Shown here: positions 1 through 10,926 of the stretch, piece after piece
Numbering within the stretch: the stretch's first letter is position 1
How the letters are laid out: each line of letters starts with the position of its first letter
Origin: Siphonodentalium dalli
Taxonomy: Eukaryota; Mollusca; Scaphopoda; Gadilida; Siphonodentaliidae
Direction of reading: 5' to 3'
DNA length: 64,000 nt
Assembly: GCA_032622095.1 (NCBI GenBank)
Contig: CP136063.1
Span: 281,905,426 to 281,969,425 of the forward strand
Translations under genes and position numbers: made by a program
Notes under the pieces: generated by a model
What the model saw: only the letters and a program-made list of their open reading frames with translations
What the model was told of the DNA's origin: nothing
Database searches by the model: none

Positions 1-75
1 TTACACTTTACAGCTACAGCTGTGGGCTGAAATTTATCTTGGTTAACACTTTCTACACTAAATACTCATAGTTCC

Positions 76-158
76 CATTGGAAATGTTCAGATAATATAT
101 TCAACAAATGACCATAGGTCATTTGTTGAACTTATTATCTGAACATTTTCCACCAATG
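76..158. repeat. Hairpin repeat, about 40-bp arms
   Basis: Arms CATTGGAAATGTTCAGATAA... and its reverse complement flank a 2-4 bp loop near 115. Diverged fragments of the same element occur at about 7805-7850 and 27097-27170, so this is a dispersed foldback family. The rest of 1-404 shows nothing else I can name. Confidence 0.75.
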
Positions 159-404
159 AACATGAATCCTGCATTACTCTCATTATATTTTGTCCGATTG
201 TCATCTTCTAATTTATTTTGAACACCCCTTCAAATGATTAATAGACATATCCAATGTATCCATTTATAACTGAATGGGACAAACCATTAGTATAGAAAGG
301 GTTATATATTGCTACATTTTCGAAAATATATATATGGTTTTGTTACGTCTGTAATGACCAGCCTTTCCGTAACATTGTGATATGACATACTGTGCTGCCA
401 ATAA

Positions 405-1145
405 CCATTACCCACGGAAACTCAAAGCTATAATGTTCATCCTTATATGGATTCTCCGTTACCCACGGAAACTCAATGCTATAATGTTCATCCTTATATG
501 GCTTCCTCGTTACCCACGGAAACTCAATGCTATAATGTTCATCCTTATATGGCTTCTCCGTTACCACGGAAACTCAATGCTATAATGTTCATCCTTATAT
601 GGCTTCCTCGTTACCCACGGAAACTCAATGCTATAATGTTCATCCTTATATGGCTTCTCCGTTACCACGGAAACTCAAAGCTATAATGTTCATCCTTATA
701 TGGCTTCTCCGTTACCCACGGAAACTCAATGCTATAATGTTCATCCTTATATGGCTTCCTCGTTACCCACGGAAACTCAATGCTATAATGTTCATCCTTA
801 TATGGCTTCTCCGTTACCACGGAAACTCAATGCTATAATGTTCATCCTTATATGGCTTCCTCGTTACCCACGGAAACTCAATGCTATAATGTTCATCCTT
901 ATATGGCTTCCTCGTTACCCACGGAAACTCAATGCTATAATGTTCATCCTTATATGGCTTCTCCGTTACCCACGGAAACTCAATGCTATAATGTTCATCC
1001 TTATATGGCTTCTCCGTTACCCACGGAAACTCAATGCTATAATGTTCATCCTTATATGGCTTCCTCGTTACCCGCGGAAACTCAATGCTATAATGTTCAT
1101 CCTTATATGGCTTCTCCGTTACCACGGAAACTCAATGCTATAATG
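405..1145. repeat. Minisatellite, 50/51-bp unit, 15 copies
   Basis: The core GGAAACTCAATGCTATAATG recurs 15 times at spacings of 50 or 51 bp. Two unit types are interleaved: CTTCCTCGTTACCCACGG and CTTCTCCGTTACCACGG. The one-base length difference shifts reading frames, so the long open frames on both strands are a product of repetition and not genes. Confidence 0.95.
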
Positions 1146-1870
1146 AAAGTGGGATACTTTTATTATCAAAGTGATTGTTTTAGCATATTTATTGCATCAT
1201 ACTGTACCACTCTCTCTTTAAAATCAGTGTGACCTTGTGAAAAGATACATGCTATTGTAAAAAAAAAAAAAAAAGGGCCTAGATTTATTAATGTATTTTT
1301 ATTAATGTTAATGAAATTGACCAAATATTTACGAAATGAAAATATTTTTTTTGTCAAATGTTTTTTAAAAAGAGTTGCAAATCCTGAAGGGTATGATGTG
1401 ATAATATCAAAACAAATTGGGAATGACCGACTTTCCTCTTACAGAGGTTAAATGTTCAGACAAATCTTTTAAGTCCATTGTATTGTACGTTGGCGCATTG
1501 TCTTGAAATTGGAATACAGACAATAACTCTAAGGCGTTTAGATTGCTGCGATGAGTTTGTCATGTTGTATTCATTAACGCACGCAATGGATAAATTATAT
1601 TTTCAACGCAATGCATAACGTATATGGTAATTTAGCATGTGAGTTTCCTGTTTTCAATATATAAAATATGGGCTCTGACAGAGAAGCGAAGGAAATTTGA
1701 CTTTGTATGTAAGTCAATAATGATTTAGTTTGGACTTGACAGATTTGATATTATCCAGTTCAATTATAACAGATAGATTGATTTTCGTATTTTGGATTTA
1801 TTGCAATATTGAACTTATCAGCTGCAATCAGAAGCTCTGCATTATAACTGAATGCACCTGTGTGATTGGT
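1146..1870. other. No recognisable feature
   Basis: A-rich single-copy-looking sequence with a 14-base A run near 1261. I find no splice-flanked open frame, repeat terminus or RNA gene. Confidence 0.5.
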
Positions 1871-1874
1871 TTAA

Positions 1875-2779
1875 AGGCCCATCTAATTTTCGAGTCACCA
1901 ATTATTGTTTTTATATTGCCTTGATTTCGATTTTAATAGCAATCTCTAATAATCAAATATGATTAAAATACAATAATTCATCACATTTGGAACGTCTGTG
2001 TCTCAGAAGGTGCCCATAGAGTAATAGAAAATCATAGAAACTTTTCCCCTGTTTGGCCCCCAGAATGAAACAGAATTCAAACTAAGATAAGAGATACTCC
2101 CCTTCCATTGAAACTGCAGTACAGTCCAGATGAAACTTAAGCACATAAAACATGTCAGTACCTCGAACAAAAACAACATGTGTATATTATACCGGATATG
2201 TTGATAATACAAAGTTTTGGAGCTTCCTCTTTCAATTGTATATATTTACACACTAAGTGTTGTCATCACTAAATCCAGCATTCTGATTGGTCGGCGCCCA
2301 CGTGGCTAGTTGCAGTTATTTCTCGGTGAATGTGCAACGCCTCATACACCAAGCTAATAACACCATCGATACGTCATTAGGTTTGGAAAGACGAACGCGT
2401 AATGTTTTGGGCGCATTTGGGACTCGCAGGATTGACTTAATACATCATCGGGTTTCAATATGAAGAGAAATTGTTCCTATTAACTTTTGGCAAGGGTGCT
2501 ATTGGGGTATTTTGGGCTGATCTTGTCACGATACACTTTTCGATTTAAATATATTTACAAAAGTGGCTTTCTCGCTAAATGTATATAAATATAGGATTAA
2601 CTGTCATGTGGACTGTTTTTATGGAGATGTAACAGTGAGGTAAGTGGACATAACTTGTGTAAAACCCGAAGGGTTTTACATACAAGTTATGTCCACTTAC
2701 CTCACCGTTACATCTCCATAAAAATAGTCCACATGACAGTTAATCCTTATATAATGTCATATATTTTATATAATGAGAT

Positions 2780-2812
<33 letters not shown>

Positions 2813-2830
2813 CGAAAATTAAGTGCACCT
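1875..2830. mobile_element. TTAA-flanked MITE (AGGCCCA family), interrupted
   Basis: It begins TTAA|AGGCCCATCTAATTTTCG and ends with the inverted match before a degenerate TTAC. The other copy (7923-8388) is about 466 bp. This one is swollen by roughly 500 bp of inserted sequence (about 2244-2750), including a 155-bp foldback and a 30-base G run at 2781-2810. TTAA ends are the hallmark of piggyBac-type insertion. No transposase is present. Confidence 0.75.
2593..2747. repeat. Near-perfect 155-bp foldback
   Basis: The arm from AGGATTAACTGTCATGTGG to ACAAGTTATG... folds onto its reverse complement around CCCGAAGGG at about 2668-2676. Arms are about 70 bp with few mismatches. It lies inside the interrupted TTAA-flanked element. 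Confidence 0.85.
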
Positions 2831-2834
2831 TTAC

Positions 2835-3965
2835 TGCAGACAACGGATTGGGTTATCACAAGGCATCAAAACAACACAGCCATCTGATCGCTACTGTAAT
2901 GTGATGCAAGATTTAGGATTTCCAGATTCAACACGATAGTAGATAATGATATAGTGGTATATGCCAGTACGACAACCATTCACATACAGAAAAATAACAA
3001 ACGGATACAATTACTAATCAAATCATCAACAAGTATAATATAAATATCACAGATAAATAAAATAAGATCTTTATCAGATCTTGTAAGTATGATACAATGG
3101 AAGATGAACGAATCTCACGACACTAATGCCTCCTTATAAATAACGCACCCCAAATACCCCAGTTCTTTTTATTGCCTCATATTCATAATTTTATTGCCAT
3201 TTTCTATCAGCTAGTCAGTAAGCTAGTAGCAAACATCTGTTGCTATATATTAGAACATTAAAGATATGGAGTATCAACCTCTAATGTACATGGCATTGAG
3301 AGATCGAGGGGTCATCAGAATTTTATAGGGAGCATGAGCGTAATGTAAGTTATAACTCAGCTATTCTCGCAGACTGTTGGGCTATTCACTACTGTCATTC
3401 TGTCACTGAGAATAATAGGATGTTTACTCTAGCGATATTTGTCCACCAGAATAGCCAAGTTAGTGAAACAAAAGCAGGGTTCGCATTGTTAGTGGCCAAA
3501 TTGGCCAATCAGGCTACATATTTTTCGAAAATGGCTGAAGAAATTACATTTGGCCAAATTTCCAAGCCTAACGGTATGTCAGGAGTCACCTCTCAGAATA
3601 TCTAAGCCTGCCGGTATGTCAGGAATCATCTTTCAGAATATCGCCATATCTTACTAAAACCCTCAGATTCATTTGTATGGTTTTAATATAAGACAACAGT
3701 AAACAATAAGCAAATAGTTGCACATTCATGGGTATATCATACAGGCTAAGCCTATATTTAAAGTTATTCCCCATCTCATTGTTGTCAATTTTCTCATTTT
3801 GAAATCTATCAGTTAAATTTTGGGCATGAGCTTTTAATTAAGTTATTTTGTTTTGTTTTTCTCAATGATCTTGAATATTGGTTTTTAAATTCAGTCAAAG
3901 TTTCTGACAAATGGCCAAACAAATTCAGAAATGGCTAAATGATATTTTGGCGCGAACCCTGAACC
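2835..3965. other. No recognisable feature
   Basis: AT-rich sequence with a few TTGGCCA-type words near 3490-3560 and 3910. The 61-codon frame at 3420-3605 shows no domain or splice context. Nothing else is supported. Confidence 0.45.
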
Positions 3966-3967
3966 TA

Positions 3968-4180
3968 CAGTAATGCTCTAAGTAATCGACTTCTTAACCA
4001 CAGCAGAATAATGGGTAACTTTTCAGGATTTAGTCGGAAATATGGCTTGTTGCCATTCATCGGAAAGCTCTCCCCGAGAGCTTTCTGATGAATGGCAACA
4101 AGCCATATTTCCGACTAAATCCTGAAAAGTTACCCATAATTCTGCTGTGGTTATGGAGTCGATTACTTAGGGCATTACTG
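3968..4180. mobile_element. 213-bp foldback element, copy 1
   Basis: A near-perfect palindrome from CAGTAATGCTCTAAGTAATC to its reverse complement, flanked by TA on both sides (3966-3967 and 4181-4182). The apex is CTCTCCCCGAGAG. Seven copies occur in the window (about 31112, 33154, 35858, 36970, 38027 and a deleted one at 30437). TA flanks suggest Tc1/mariner-type mobilisation of a hairpin-only element. Confidence 0.9.
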
Positions 4181-4289
4181 TAAGGCTATCATAAAATGCT
4201 GCCGGTTGTCAACATATCAACCCTAAAAACAAAGGATGTGCATCTTGCTGTACAGTAATAACATAGTGAGAAACGTGTATTATAACTGA

Positions 4290-5850
4290 GTAAGGCGTGA
4301 GACCAATTTTATTAGTTGGTTTACGAACCCGCCGACAACTTTTTTCCCGAAATGCGAAAAAAATAAAAAATTATTTTCAATGGAAACACGTTTGTACTTT
4401 ACCCGTTTTATGTCTAAGTTTCATTCCGGTTCCGATTCCGGACTAATTAATGTTCACACCCTCGGTAGCTGTCGTAAAAGTATAAACAATAGATTTAATA
4501 ATGCCACTTAAATAACTACTAAGTCACAAACCATGCGAACGGATGTGTCCATTTCGATTGCGGGAAAAACTGTATAAACGAGTCCATTTTATACTTTCGG
4601 TTTCGTGCATATCCGGCCGTATCAAGTGGAATTCTACGTATTTTTACGTATTTTAAACGAAGTGTCTTTCTAAATGCTGCTGGTCTGAGAAGTGTGCAGC
4701 TGTAGGCCTATTGTTGGCCCTCATTGATGAACAGTAACGTTCTTAGTAACGGATTAGAGGTACGCATTGTGAACGGAACGTGTACGTTTCGTTTCGGGTA
4801 AAATTGCAAGACGGTCATTTTGTACTTTCGTTTTCACCCATTCATGTCCGGTTGAAACCTTTGTAAATTGGGTTCGTTTTTTCACTTATTTTAAACGACG
4901 TTTCTGCTTCTATTACAACAACCAACAGGACATTCATTACCATTTTATTTAGGTCTATATATTTATAAAATAAACACAGAAAACTAACTATTGAAAAACA
5001 AAGAAAAGAAGTAATTTTACGTGTACAGGTGTCATCTTATTTTTTATTGTTCCTGTTGATTAACAAGCTATAGTGGTTTATTTTATAAATACCCATATTT
5101 TCCACTTGCAGATAGACCATCTTTATAAATATTTTTGTTTTAAAACTAATATTTTTATGTTGCTTGACATTGGTCAATAAAGGAAGTCAGTGGCCGAGTG
5201 GATAGCGTACTGGTCTCTCGTGCTAAAGGTCCGGCGATCGATTCCCGGTCGGGTATTCTGACAAAAATCCAAACTTGGTCAGATTACCACGTTGTACGAC
5301 TGAAAAGTCTCATTCGTGATCACATAATATATATCAGAATACAAGACTGACTTCCCTTCACGGTGACATCATGTCCAGGTATGTTGTTGTGAGTGCAGTA
5401 TGCTGTCGGATCGGGAGCCGACATAAATGGCTGACCCGTGTACATGGGTGACTATGTGCACGTTAAAGAACCTGGCTGTAGGTTAGAGTAGCCCACCAAA
5501 GCACCGACCACAGTCGAGACCTGGACCCTGTCTGTAATACCCGAAAGGGGAGTTGACAGGTAATTCTAGATACATGTAGATAGATTGGAAGGTATCCAGT
5601 CAGTTGTTTTATATTATTATTTAATATATTAAATATTAATATATTTGAAAGTTTAAGTTGAATGAAGTGTTCAGGGTAAATAACATGTCCATTTTAAGTT
5701 ACAAAATTCGAGTGGTGATGTCGTGTGAAAATTCATACCGGATAGAACAAGCCCGAAGGGAGTTTTTTTTTTTTTTTTTTTTCCCTCCTCCATCTACATT
5801 TTTTTGGGTCCCATGTTCGTAAACCAACTAATTAAATTGGTAAGGCCTAA
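4290..5850. mobile_element. Non-autonomous DNA element, about 1.55 kb, with nested SINE
   Basis: Terminal inverted repeats pair ACCAATTTTATTAGTTGGTT (4302-4321) with AACCAACTAATTAAATTGGT (5822-5841); the outer bases AAGGC also match. The interior contains pairs of ATCCGGCCGT and ATGTCCGG-like blocks and no transposase frame. A tRNA-derived SINE lies inside, and a 20-base T run is near 5765. The boundaries are approximate. Confidence 0.6.
5182..5600 (+). mobile_element. tRNA-derived SINE
   Basis: The head has RNA polymerase III-type boxes: TGGCCGAGTGG (A box) and GATCGATTCCC (B box) about 40 bp apart, as in a tRNA-Ser/Leu-like ancestor. The body includes GTGCACGTTAAAGAACCTGG, a conserved block seen in metazoan SINEs, and the tail approaches 5600. 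A minus-strand relative is at 51580-51786. It is not a functional tRNA gene, because no acceptor stem pairs. Confidence 0.8.
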
Positions 5851-5865
5851 TGGCAAATATACAGG

Positions 5866-5995
5866 CCTCAAAACATGGTGCCGGACATTTACAGAATGAG
5901 GTCCACAGAGGGTGAACCGCTGTGTGGGATAGCGTCACTAAATTCACCATCTGGGGACCTCATTCTGCAAATGTCGGACACCAAGTTTTGAGGTC
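5866..5995. repeat. Palindromic repeat (GAGGGTGAA family), short copy
   Basis: Arms CCTCAAAACATGGTGCCGG and its reverse complement enclose AGAATGAGGTCC...GGACCTCATTCT. This is the smallest complete member of a family with at least nine loci in the window. Confidence 0.8.
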
Positions 5996-6002
5996 TGATA
6001 AG

Positions 6003-7025
6003 ATATAAATAGGTGCATTCAGAGTTTTATATCCAATGTCTAGGTTGGAGTCAAATATCAGTTTTGAACAGCAAATTCTGCAATTCTATACTTATGATAA
6101 AAACCAAGACCAAAATGACTGCCATTATTCTTTCTTTTCTTTCTTGTTTTTGCAAAAAAAAATAACAGAAGAGGGAAGAGGTCATGATCTACCCGTAAGG
6201 GGCTATGTATCAAAACAAAATGGTATTGGTCTAACTGAACCTAAATAAACACCTCAAAAAAGTATCCCCCCCCGAAACCATGCGACAATGACCTATTCAG
6301 CCCAAGTGAGGATCAGTCTACATCTGATTAGATAATGACACTAAACAATATGGCATTCCTCATCTACTGCCAGAGTAACATGTCAAGGGGGAACTACTTA
6401 TTTTGTGGTATTGATTTGTCAATATGTCAGGGGGGAACATACTTATTATGAGGTATTTATGAGTAGTAAATTCTATCTTGAAAAAAGAAATTTCATAAAA
6501 AAAAAATCCTGTCATACACAGAATTTCAAACTATAGTCATGAAACAATGAAACATTTCCTATATGTATAAAAATAAAATATCTCAAATTACCACAAACGA
6601 ACATAACACATGACTTTAACACAGGCATATCACCTCGACACAATGTACATGTTTGTGGAAAATGACATCGTCTATATATGCAATACATATGATATGAATA
6701 TATAAGTAAAATGATATGGATGCATTAAAATGCCATAGATATACATGTATTTACAATGGACGTTTATCATAAATAGTGATATGAGTCATTAGGAGGGTTC
6801 AAAGTTTTTATCCCAAATGAGGAATGGAAATGCTAACAATTAATAACATATTTGTGCACCATGAAAGAACCAATCGACACACCTGAATCATACATGATTC
6901 TGGACTCACTCTCACTTAAAGTGTCATGATGCCAGACTATTACAATCAGCATAATCAGTCATGAAACACTTAACACAACAACGTTGAACAGTGGTTTAAA
7001 TTTATCAAATCAGCATCAGGTGACA
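6003..7025. other. Mostly unassigned; one repeat end
   Basis: At about 6275-6305 the block ACCATGCGACAATGACCTAT matches the terminus of the composite repeat at 50858-50875. Otherwise the stretch is AT-rich with no supported gene. Confidence 0.5.
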
Positions 7026-7029
7026 TTAA

Positions 7030-7139
7030 CCCTTTACCCAACAAAACCCCTTATAGAGCCCCACATAGACTGGAGCAGACGACACTCTGCAGTGCATGCT
7101 TCCATCTGTGTGAGGCTCCCTGTGGGATAAATCTCTTAA
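7030..7139. repeat. TTAA-flanked MITE fragment (CCCTTTACCCAAC family)
   Basis: TTAA (7026-7029) is followed by CCCTTTACCCAACAAAACC, then a short segment with GAGGCTCCCTGTGGGA. It abuts a full copy that begins at the TTAA at 7140-7143. Confidence 0.6.
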
Positions 7140-7143
7140 TTAA

Positions 7144-7599
7144 CCCTTTACCCAACAAAGCGGCCAAAAACGCCCAAATAAAGCTTCAACAGCCTAAAAT
7201 ATCTTCGGTCTGTCTCAATAACATCATACAAATATGGATATCATTGGAACCGGTTCATTGACCACATTGTGATGGTTACAGTTATGCCCTGTGCCAATGC
7301 ATTCTCTTATATATGCGAGTCGACCATAGATCGCCTCGCATATATAAGAGAATGCATTGGCCTAAAAAAAATCATTTTTAACACTTTTTACCATTTTTTC
7401 TTACATTCTTTAACAATTTTAGAATTTTTTCAAACATTTTTTAACATTTTTTATAATATTTTTCTACATTCTTTGACAATTTTATCATTTTTAATATGTG
7501 TTAAACCAATGCATTCTCTTATATATGCGAGGCGACCTATGGTCGACTCGCATATATAAGAGAATGCATTGGCACAGGGCCGTTCTGTTGGGTAAAGGG
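7144..7599. mobile_element. TTAA-flanked MITE, CCCTTTACCCAAC family, complete copy
   Basis: TTAA at 7140-7143 and 7600-7603 bracket termini CCCTTTACCCAAC and GTTGGGTAAAGGG. Two hairpins of about 68 bp inside have arms GCCAATGCATTCTCTTATAT plus GCGAG and a GTCGACCATAG-type apex. AT-rich spacer with ATTTTT words separates them. Other copies: 18452-18843, 32460-32777, 41868-42323 and a broken one at 23539-24230. Confidence 0.9.
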
Positions 7600-7603
7600 T
7601 TAA

Positions 7604-7922
7604 AATCACATTGTTAATTGTGATTTGTCTATTGGACCAAGTTATTTTTGTCAAACTTGAGGTAAAATATAAAAAATTCAAGGCTTTTTGGTAAAAATTA
7701 AATACTAATCGAGTCTGAGCTTTGATCGAGATAAGTAAAAAAGTTGGTGAGGTGTGCTGTAACATGCCTTAATTTGCTCAAAATAACTGACATAAAATAA
7801 AAACTTGTTTGGCCGTTTGTTGACCTTATTATCTGAACATTTGGTAAGGTAACTACTTGTCATTGGGTATTTTATAACGAAAGGGTTAATATAAATGCAA
7901 CTAATAGCAGCAGTGTTTTTAA
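7604..7922. other. Unassigned spacer with hairpin-element fragment
   Basis: Only a fragment of the 76-158 hairpin family (TTGTTGACCTTATTATCTGA near 7816) is recognisable. Confidence 0.5.
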
Positions 7923-8388
7923 AGGCCCACTTAATTTTTGAGTCACCAATTATATTTTTGATAGTGACTTGATATACGGTTTTATTAACAACCATTGCCA
8001 TAAAATATGCTTAAAACATAATAATTCATCACCATTTGAAACATCTGTGTCTCAGAAGAAGCCCATGAAAACAGCTGAAATCATAGGAAGATTCCCCCGT
8101 TTTGGCTCCTAGAATACAATATAATTCAAAACTGAAGATGTATTTTCAATGGAAGAGGAATAACTATATCTTTAATATATAGAGTTATTCCCCTTCAATT
8201 GAAAATAACACACTTTTTACTACAATCTGGATGACAAAGAAATTGGTAACTCAACAAAAACAACATGTTCAGTTTATTACCCCGGATAAGATGATAATAC
8301 AATGTTTTGGAACTTCCTCTTTCAAATGGTATATAATATGGCATATATTTTATATATGTGATCTGGGGGTCGAAAATGAAGTGAGCCT
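7923..8388. mobile_element. TTAA-flanked MITE (AGGCCCA family), complete copy
   Basis: TTAA at 7919-7922 and 8389-8392 bracket AGGCCCACTTAATTTTTGAG and AAAATGAAGTGAGCCT, which are inverted matches. The interior aligns with 1875-2244 plus 2750-2830, which defines the insertion in that copy. Confidence 0.85.
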
Positions 8389-8645
8389 TTAAATGAAACT
8401 CGATGTGTGTTTAGTGAGAATAATTGCATAGACTGTCACATATTAAGGATATAAAGAATGAGATATACTACAAGATGAGCGAACAGCTAAGAAGTAGAAA
8501 GCAAAAAACATCGCTTGAGATGTGAAAGCCTGTTCTTTACTATGAAAGAGGAAGAGAGTCAGTCTAAATAAGCAGTCTCTCGTATCACCTAAATAATATA
8601 CACATCTGGTGGAAACAGTCAATTCAATTAGAGCATGAGACCAAC

Positions 8646-9039
8646 AAGCCTGCAAATAGCGTGTCTATCATTTGCAGAATGAAGTCCCCAGAGGGTGAAT
8701 TTAGTGATGCTGTCCCACACAGCGGGCTGGCATCACCAAATTCACCATCTGGAGACATCATTCTGCTTAGGCCTCATCTTCTTGGAAGTATCTATTGTAT
8801 CAAATTAACATTGTTTTTAGTTACTTATTCCATTCTGGGAAGTTTCTATATCCCCTAATTTGCAGAATATAAAATACATAATCGAGGTGCCCAATGGGTG
8901 AACATCAATTCTTTCTGATTCTAGGTCTACAATAGCAGTTGATGGCCTAAGCAGAATGAGGTGCCCAGAGGGTGAATTTACTAAATTCACCCTCTGGGGA
9001 CCTCATTCTGCAAATGATAGACACACTATTTGCAGGCTT
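8646..9039. repeat. Palindromic repeat (GAGGGTGAA family), long copy
   Basis: Outer arms are AAGCCTGCAAATAGCGTGTC and its inverse. Inside are AATGAAGTCCCCAGAGGGTG and a middle segment with GATATAGAAAC-type sequence in inverse. Open frames here (for example 8661-8858) reflect the repeated block and are not genes. Confidence 0.85.
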
Positions 9040-9657
9040 GGAGACCAATATTCAGTATTTCCTTCCAGTTGTTTTCAATTTAATTTTTTCAGTATCATGG
9101 CTATAACTGACCCAAAACAATTCCAACAAATTTCACTCTATTACAATTTTTTAGGTAATTCATGGAACTAACTATATAGTTATATAACAAGGATTCTTTA
9201 TTGTGCGATGTTGTCCTTAGACTGGGACTCTATCCCACAGTGGCAGATTAATTCCTGCTTTATGTCAACATAACATTTTTTCGTTATAACAACTTGAAAG
9301 AAAAGATCTAAGATCCAGTTAACTTTCCCTTTTTCAAAGAACTTGACATTACACATAATTTATAACGTTAAATGAGATTATTCTGAAATTATGATAAGAA
9401 ATTTCTGCTACATGATCATACTTAGTTAGCCATAGCATGCTACAAATGAAAAGTTAATTCCACATTTTATATTGACTAGCTATGACTCAGTGTGGTGTAT
9501 ATTAAGTACAGAATGCGACAAGAATCGAGAAATCTTCCATTGAAATCAAATTAAATGGTAACACACATCTCACTCGTGCCAGTTTTAAACTTGCACAACC
9601 AGAATTCTGCTCAGCCGACAAAGATATTAATCTGTCATCAGAATTAGTTGAGTTTAA
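9040..9657. other. No recognisable feature
   Basis: AT-rich sequence without a supported gene, RNA or repeat terminus. Confidence 0.45.
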
Positions 9658-10137
9658 CCCTTTCAGTGCCAGGGGCCGATCTTATTGGCCCTAATTTACG
9701 GTCTGTAAAATCGGCCCTAAAAAAATAAAAATATAAAAATATATATATAGATTTTTTTAGATTTTTTTTTTTGGGTTGAATTATTTTTGGGTATGCTTAA
9801 ACATGCAATAGCGAATTTTAAAACAAACTGGATAAAACCTTAGGGGCATGCTATAACTCAAAACTATCACCAAGTTTCATAGTAATAATTTTGATGCCCA
9901 TGAAAAACGTAAGATTCCCTGGCACTAAACCTACAAAATAAGTCTGTTAAAGAATATAAGAAAATTATTAAAATTGTAAAAAATTGTAAAAAATAATAAC
10001 AAATGATGAAAAATTGTTAGGCCAATGCATTCTCTTATATATGCAAGGTGACCTATGGTCGACTCGCATATATAAGAGAATGCATTGGCACAGGGTATAT
10101 GGGTTTGATACAAAAATCGGACCTGGCACTGAAAGGG
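9658..10137. mobile_element. TTAA-flanked MITE, CCCTTTCAGTGCC family
   Basis: TTAA at 9654-9657 and 10138-10141 bracket CCCTTTCAGTGCCAGG and CCTGGCACTGAAAGGG. One GCCAATGCATTCTC hairpin sits near the right end (10020-10090). Related copies: 21561-21977, 25455-25538 and 29672-29919. Confidence 0.9.
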
Positions 10138-10203
10138 TTAAAGAATAGTAATAATGGTCTGACTTGGAAGTGGTATATGATGTGAACAAAGGGTATACCT
10201 TAA

Positions 10204-10460
10204 CCCATTCATGACTGGAGCTTCCCGTAATTTTGCGAAAACCCTGTGCCAATGCATTCTCTTATATATGCGAGTCTCTCATAGGGAGCCTCGCATATAA
10301 AACAGAATGCATTCGCCTAACAATATTTACCTTGACCTTGTAAGCCAGTGCATTCTCTTATATATACGACACTCCCTATGGAAGACTCACATATATAAGA
10401 GAGAATGCACTGGCACAGGGTCTTTAATACTGCACCAGTGCAGCTCCCATCATGAAAGGG
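10204..10460. mobile_element. TTAA-flanked MITE, CCCATTCATGACTGGAGC family
   Basis: TTAA at 10200-10203 and 10461-10464. The ends are CCCATTCATGACTGGAGC and GCTCCCATCATGAAAGGG. Two hairpins of the same ATGCATTCTCTTATATA module are separated by TTTACCTTGACCTTGTAA. Other copies: 24900-25150, 28317-28558, 32868-33114 and partial 22210-22300, 36497-36609. Confidence 0.85.
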
Positions 10461-10464
10461 TTAA

Positions 10465-10910
10465 GACACAAATGGCGATATATATCATACTCAGAATGTC
10501 CCTGAATAGCAGAACACTTCACGCTGGCCATGAAAATTATATATTTTTTTTTTATAAATGGAACATGGGATATATTTTAATGGGGTAAAATTTGTATAAG
10601 GAATAGCTAATGAATTATACAAACATTAATATTTCATAGATTTAAAATACCCAGAAAAATGGTTTTGTGAATTCTGACAATAGTATCTACGCAACCAACT
10701 TGGATGACAAATGGCTATGAACCAACAAATAATTGACTTGACTGTACTAGTCCATTCTGAACTCAAACTATCCATATATTTATCAAAAAAAGATTTCTCG
10801 ATTCTATTGCATACTGAGCACAGGTTCTCTTTTCTGCAGACAGAGAATTCAACTCTGTTAAATCCCTCGGCAGGTGATTTGATCTTTATGATAAATAGTA
10901 AGTGAAATCT
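10465..10910 (-). other. Presumed 3' UTR/flank of the kinase gene
   Basis: Sequence downstream of the proposed stop codon. No clear polyadenylation signal or repeat terminus is evident. Confidence 0.35.
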
Positions 10911-10926
10911 TCAAGACTTTAGGTAC
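10911..10926 (-). CDS. CILK1/MAK: MAK/CILK1 putative terminal coding exon (Y-L-K-S-stop)
   Basis: A strong acceptor TTTTCTTTTCAG (AG at 10928-10927) is followed by G-TAC-CTA-AAG-TCT-TGA. With the two bases left by exon 13 this gives K584, then YLKS and stop. Family members have a tyrosine at the first position after the same Lys, and only a few residues follow it, which supports the choice. I see no convincing AATAAA close by, so the 3' UTR is not delimited. Another acceptor elsewhere could be used instead. Confidence 0.55.

Noticed and set aside
343-1232. Long overlapping open frames on both strands (up to 147 codons)
   Set aside because: They are translations of the 50/51-bp minisatellite; every frame lacks stops only because the unit lacks them.
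5182-5260. tRNA gene
   Set aside because: A and B boxes are present but the acceptor and anticodon stems do not pair, and the same head plus body recurs at 51580-51786, so it is a SINE.
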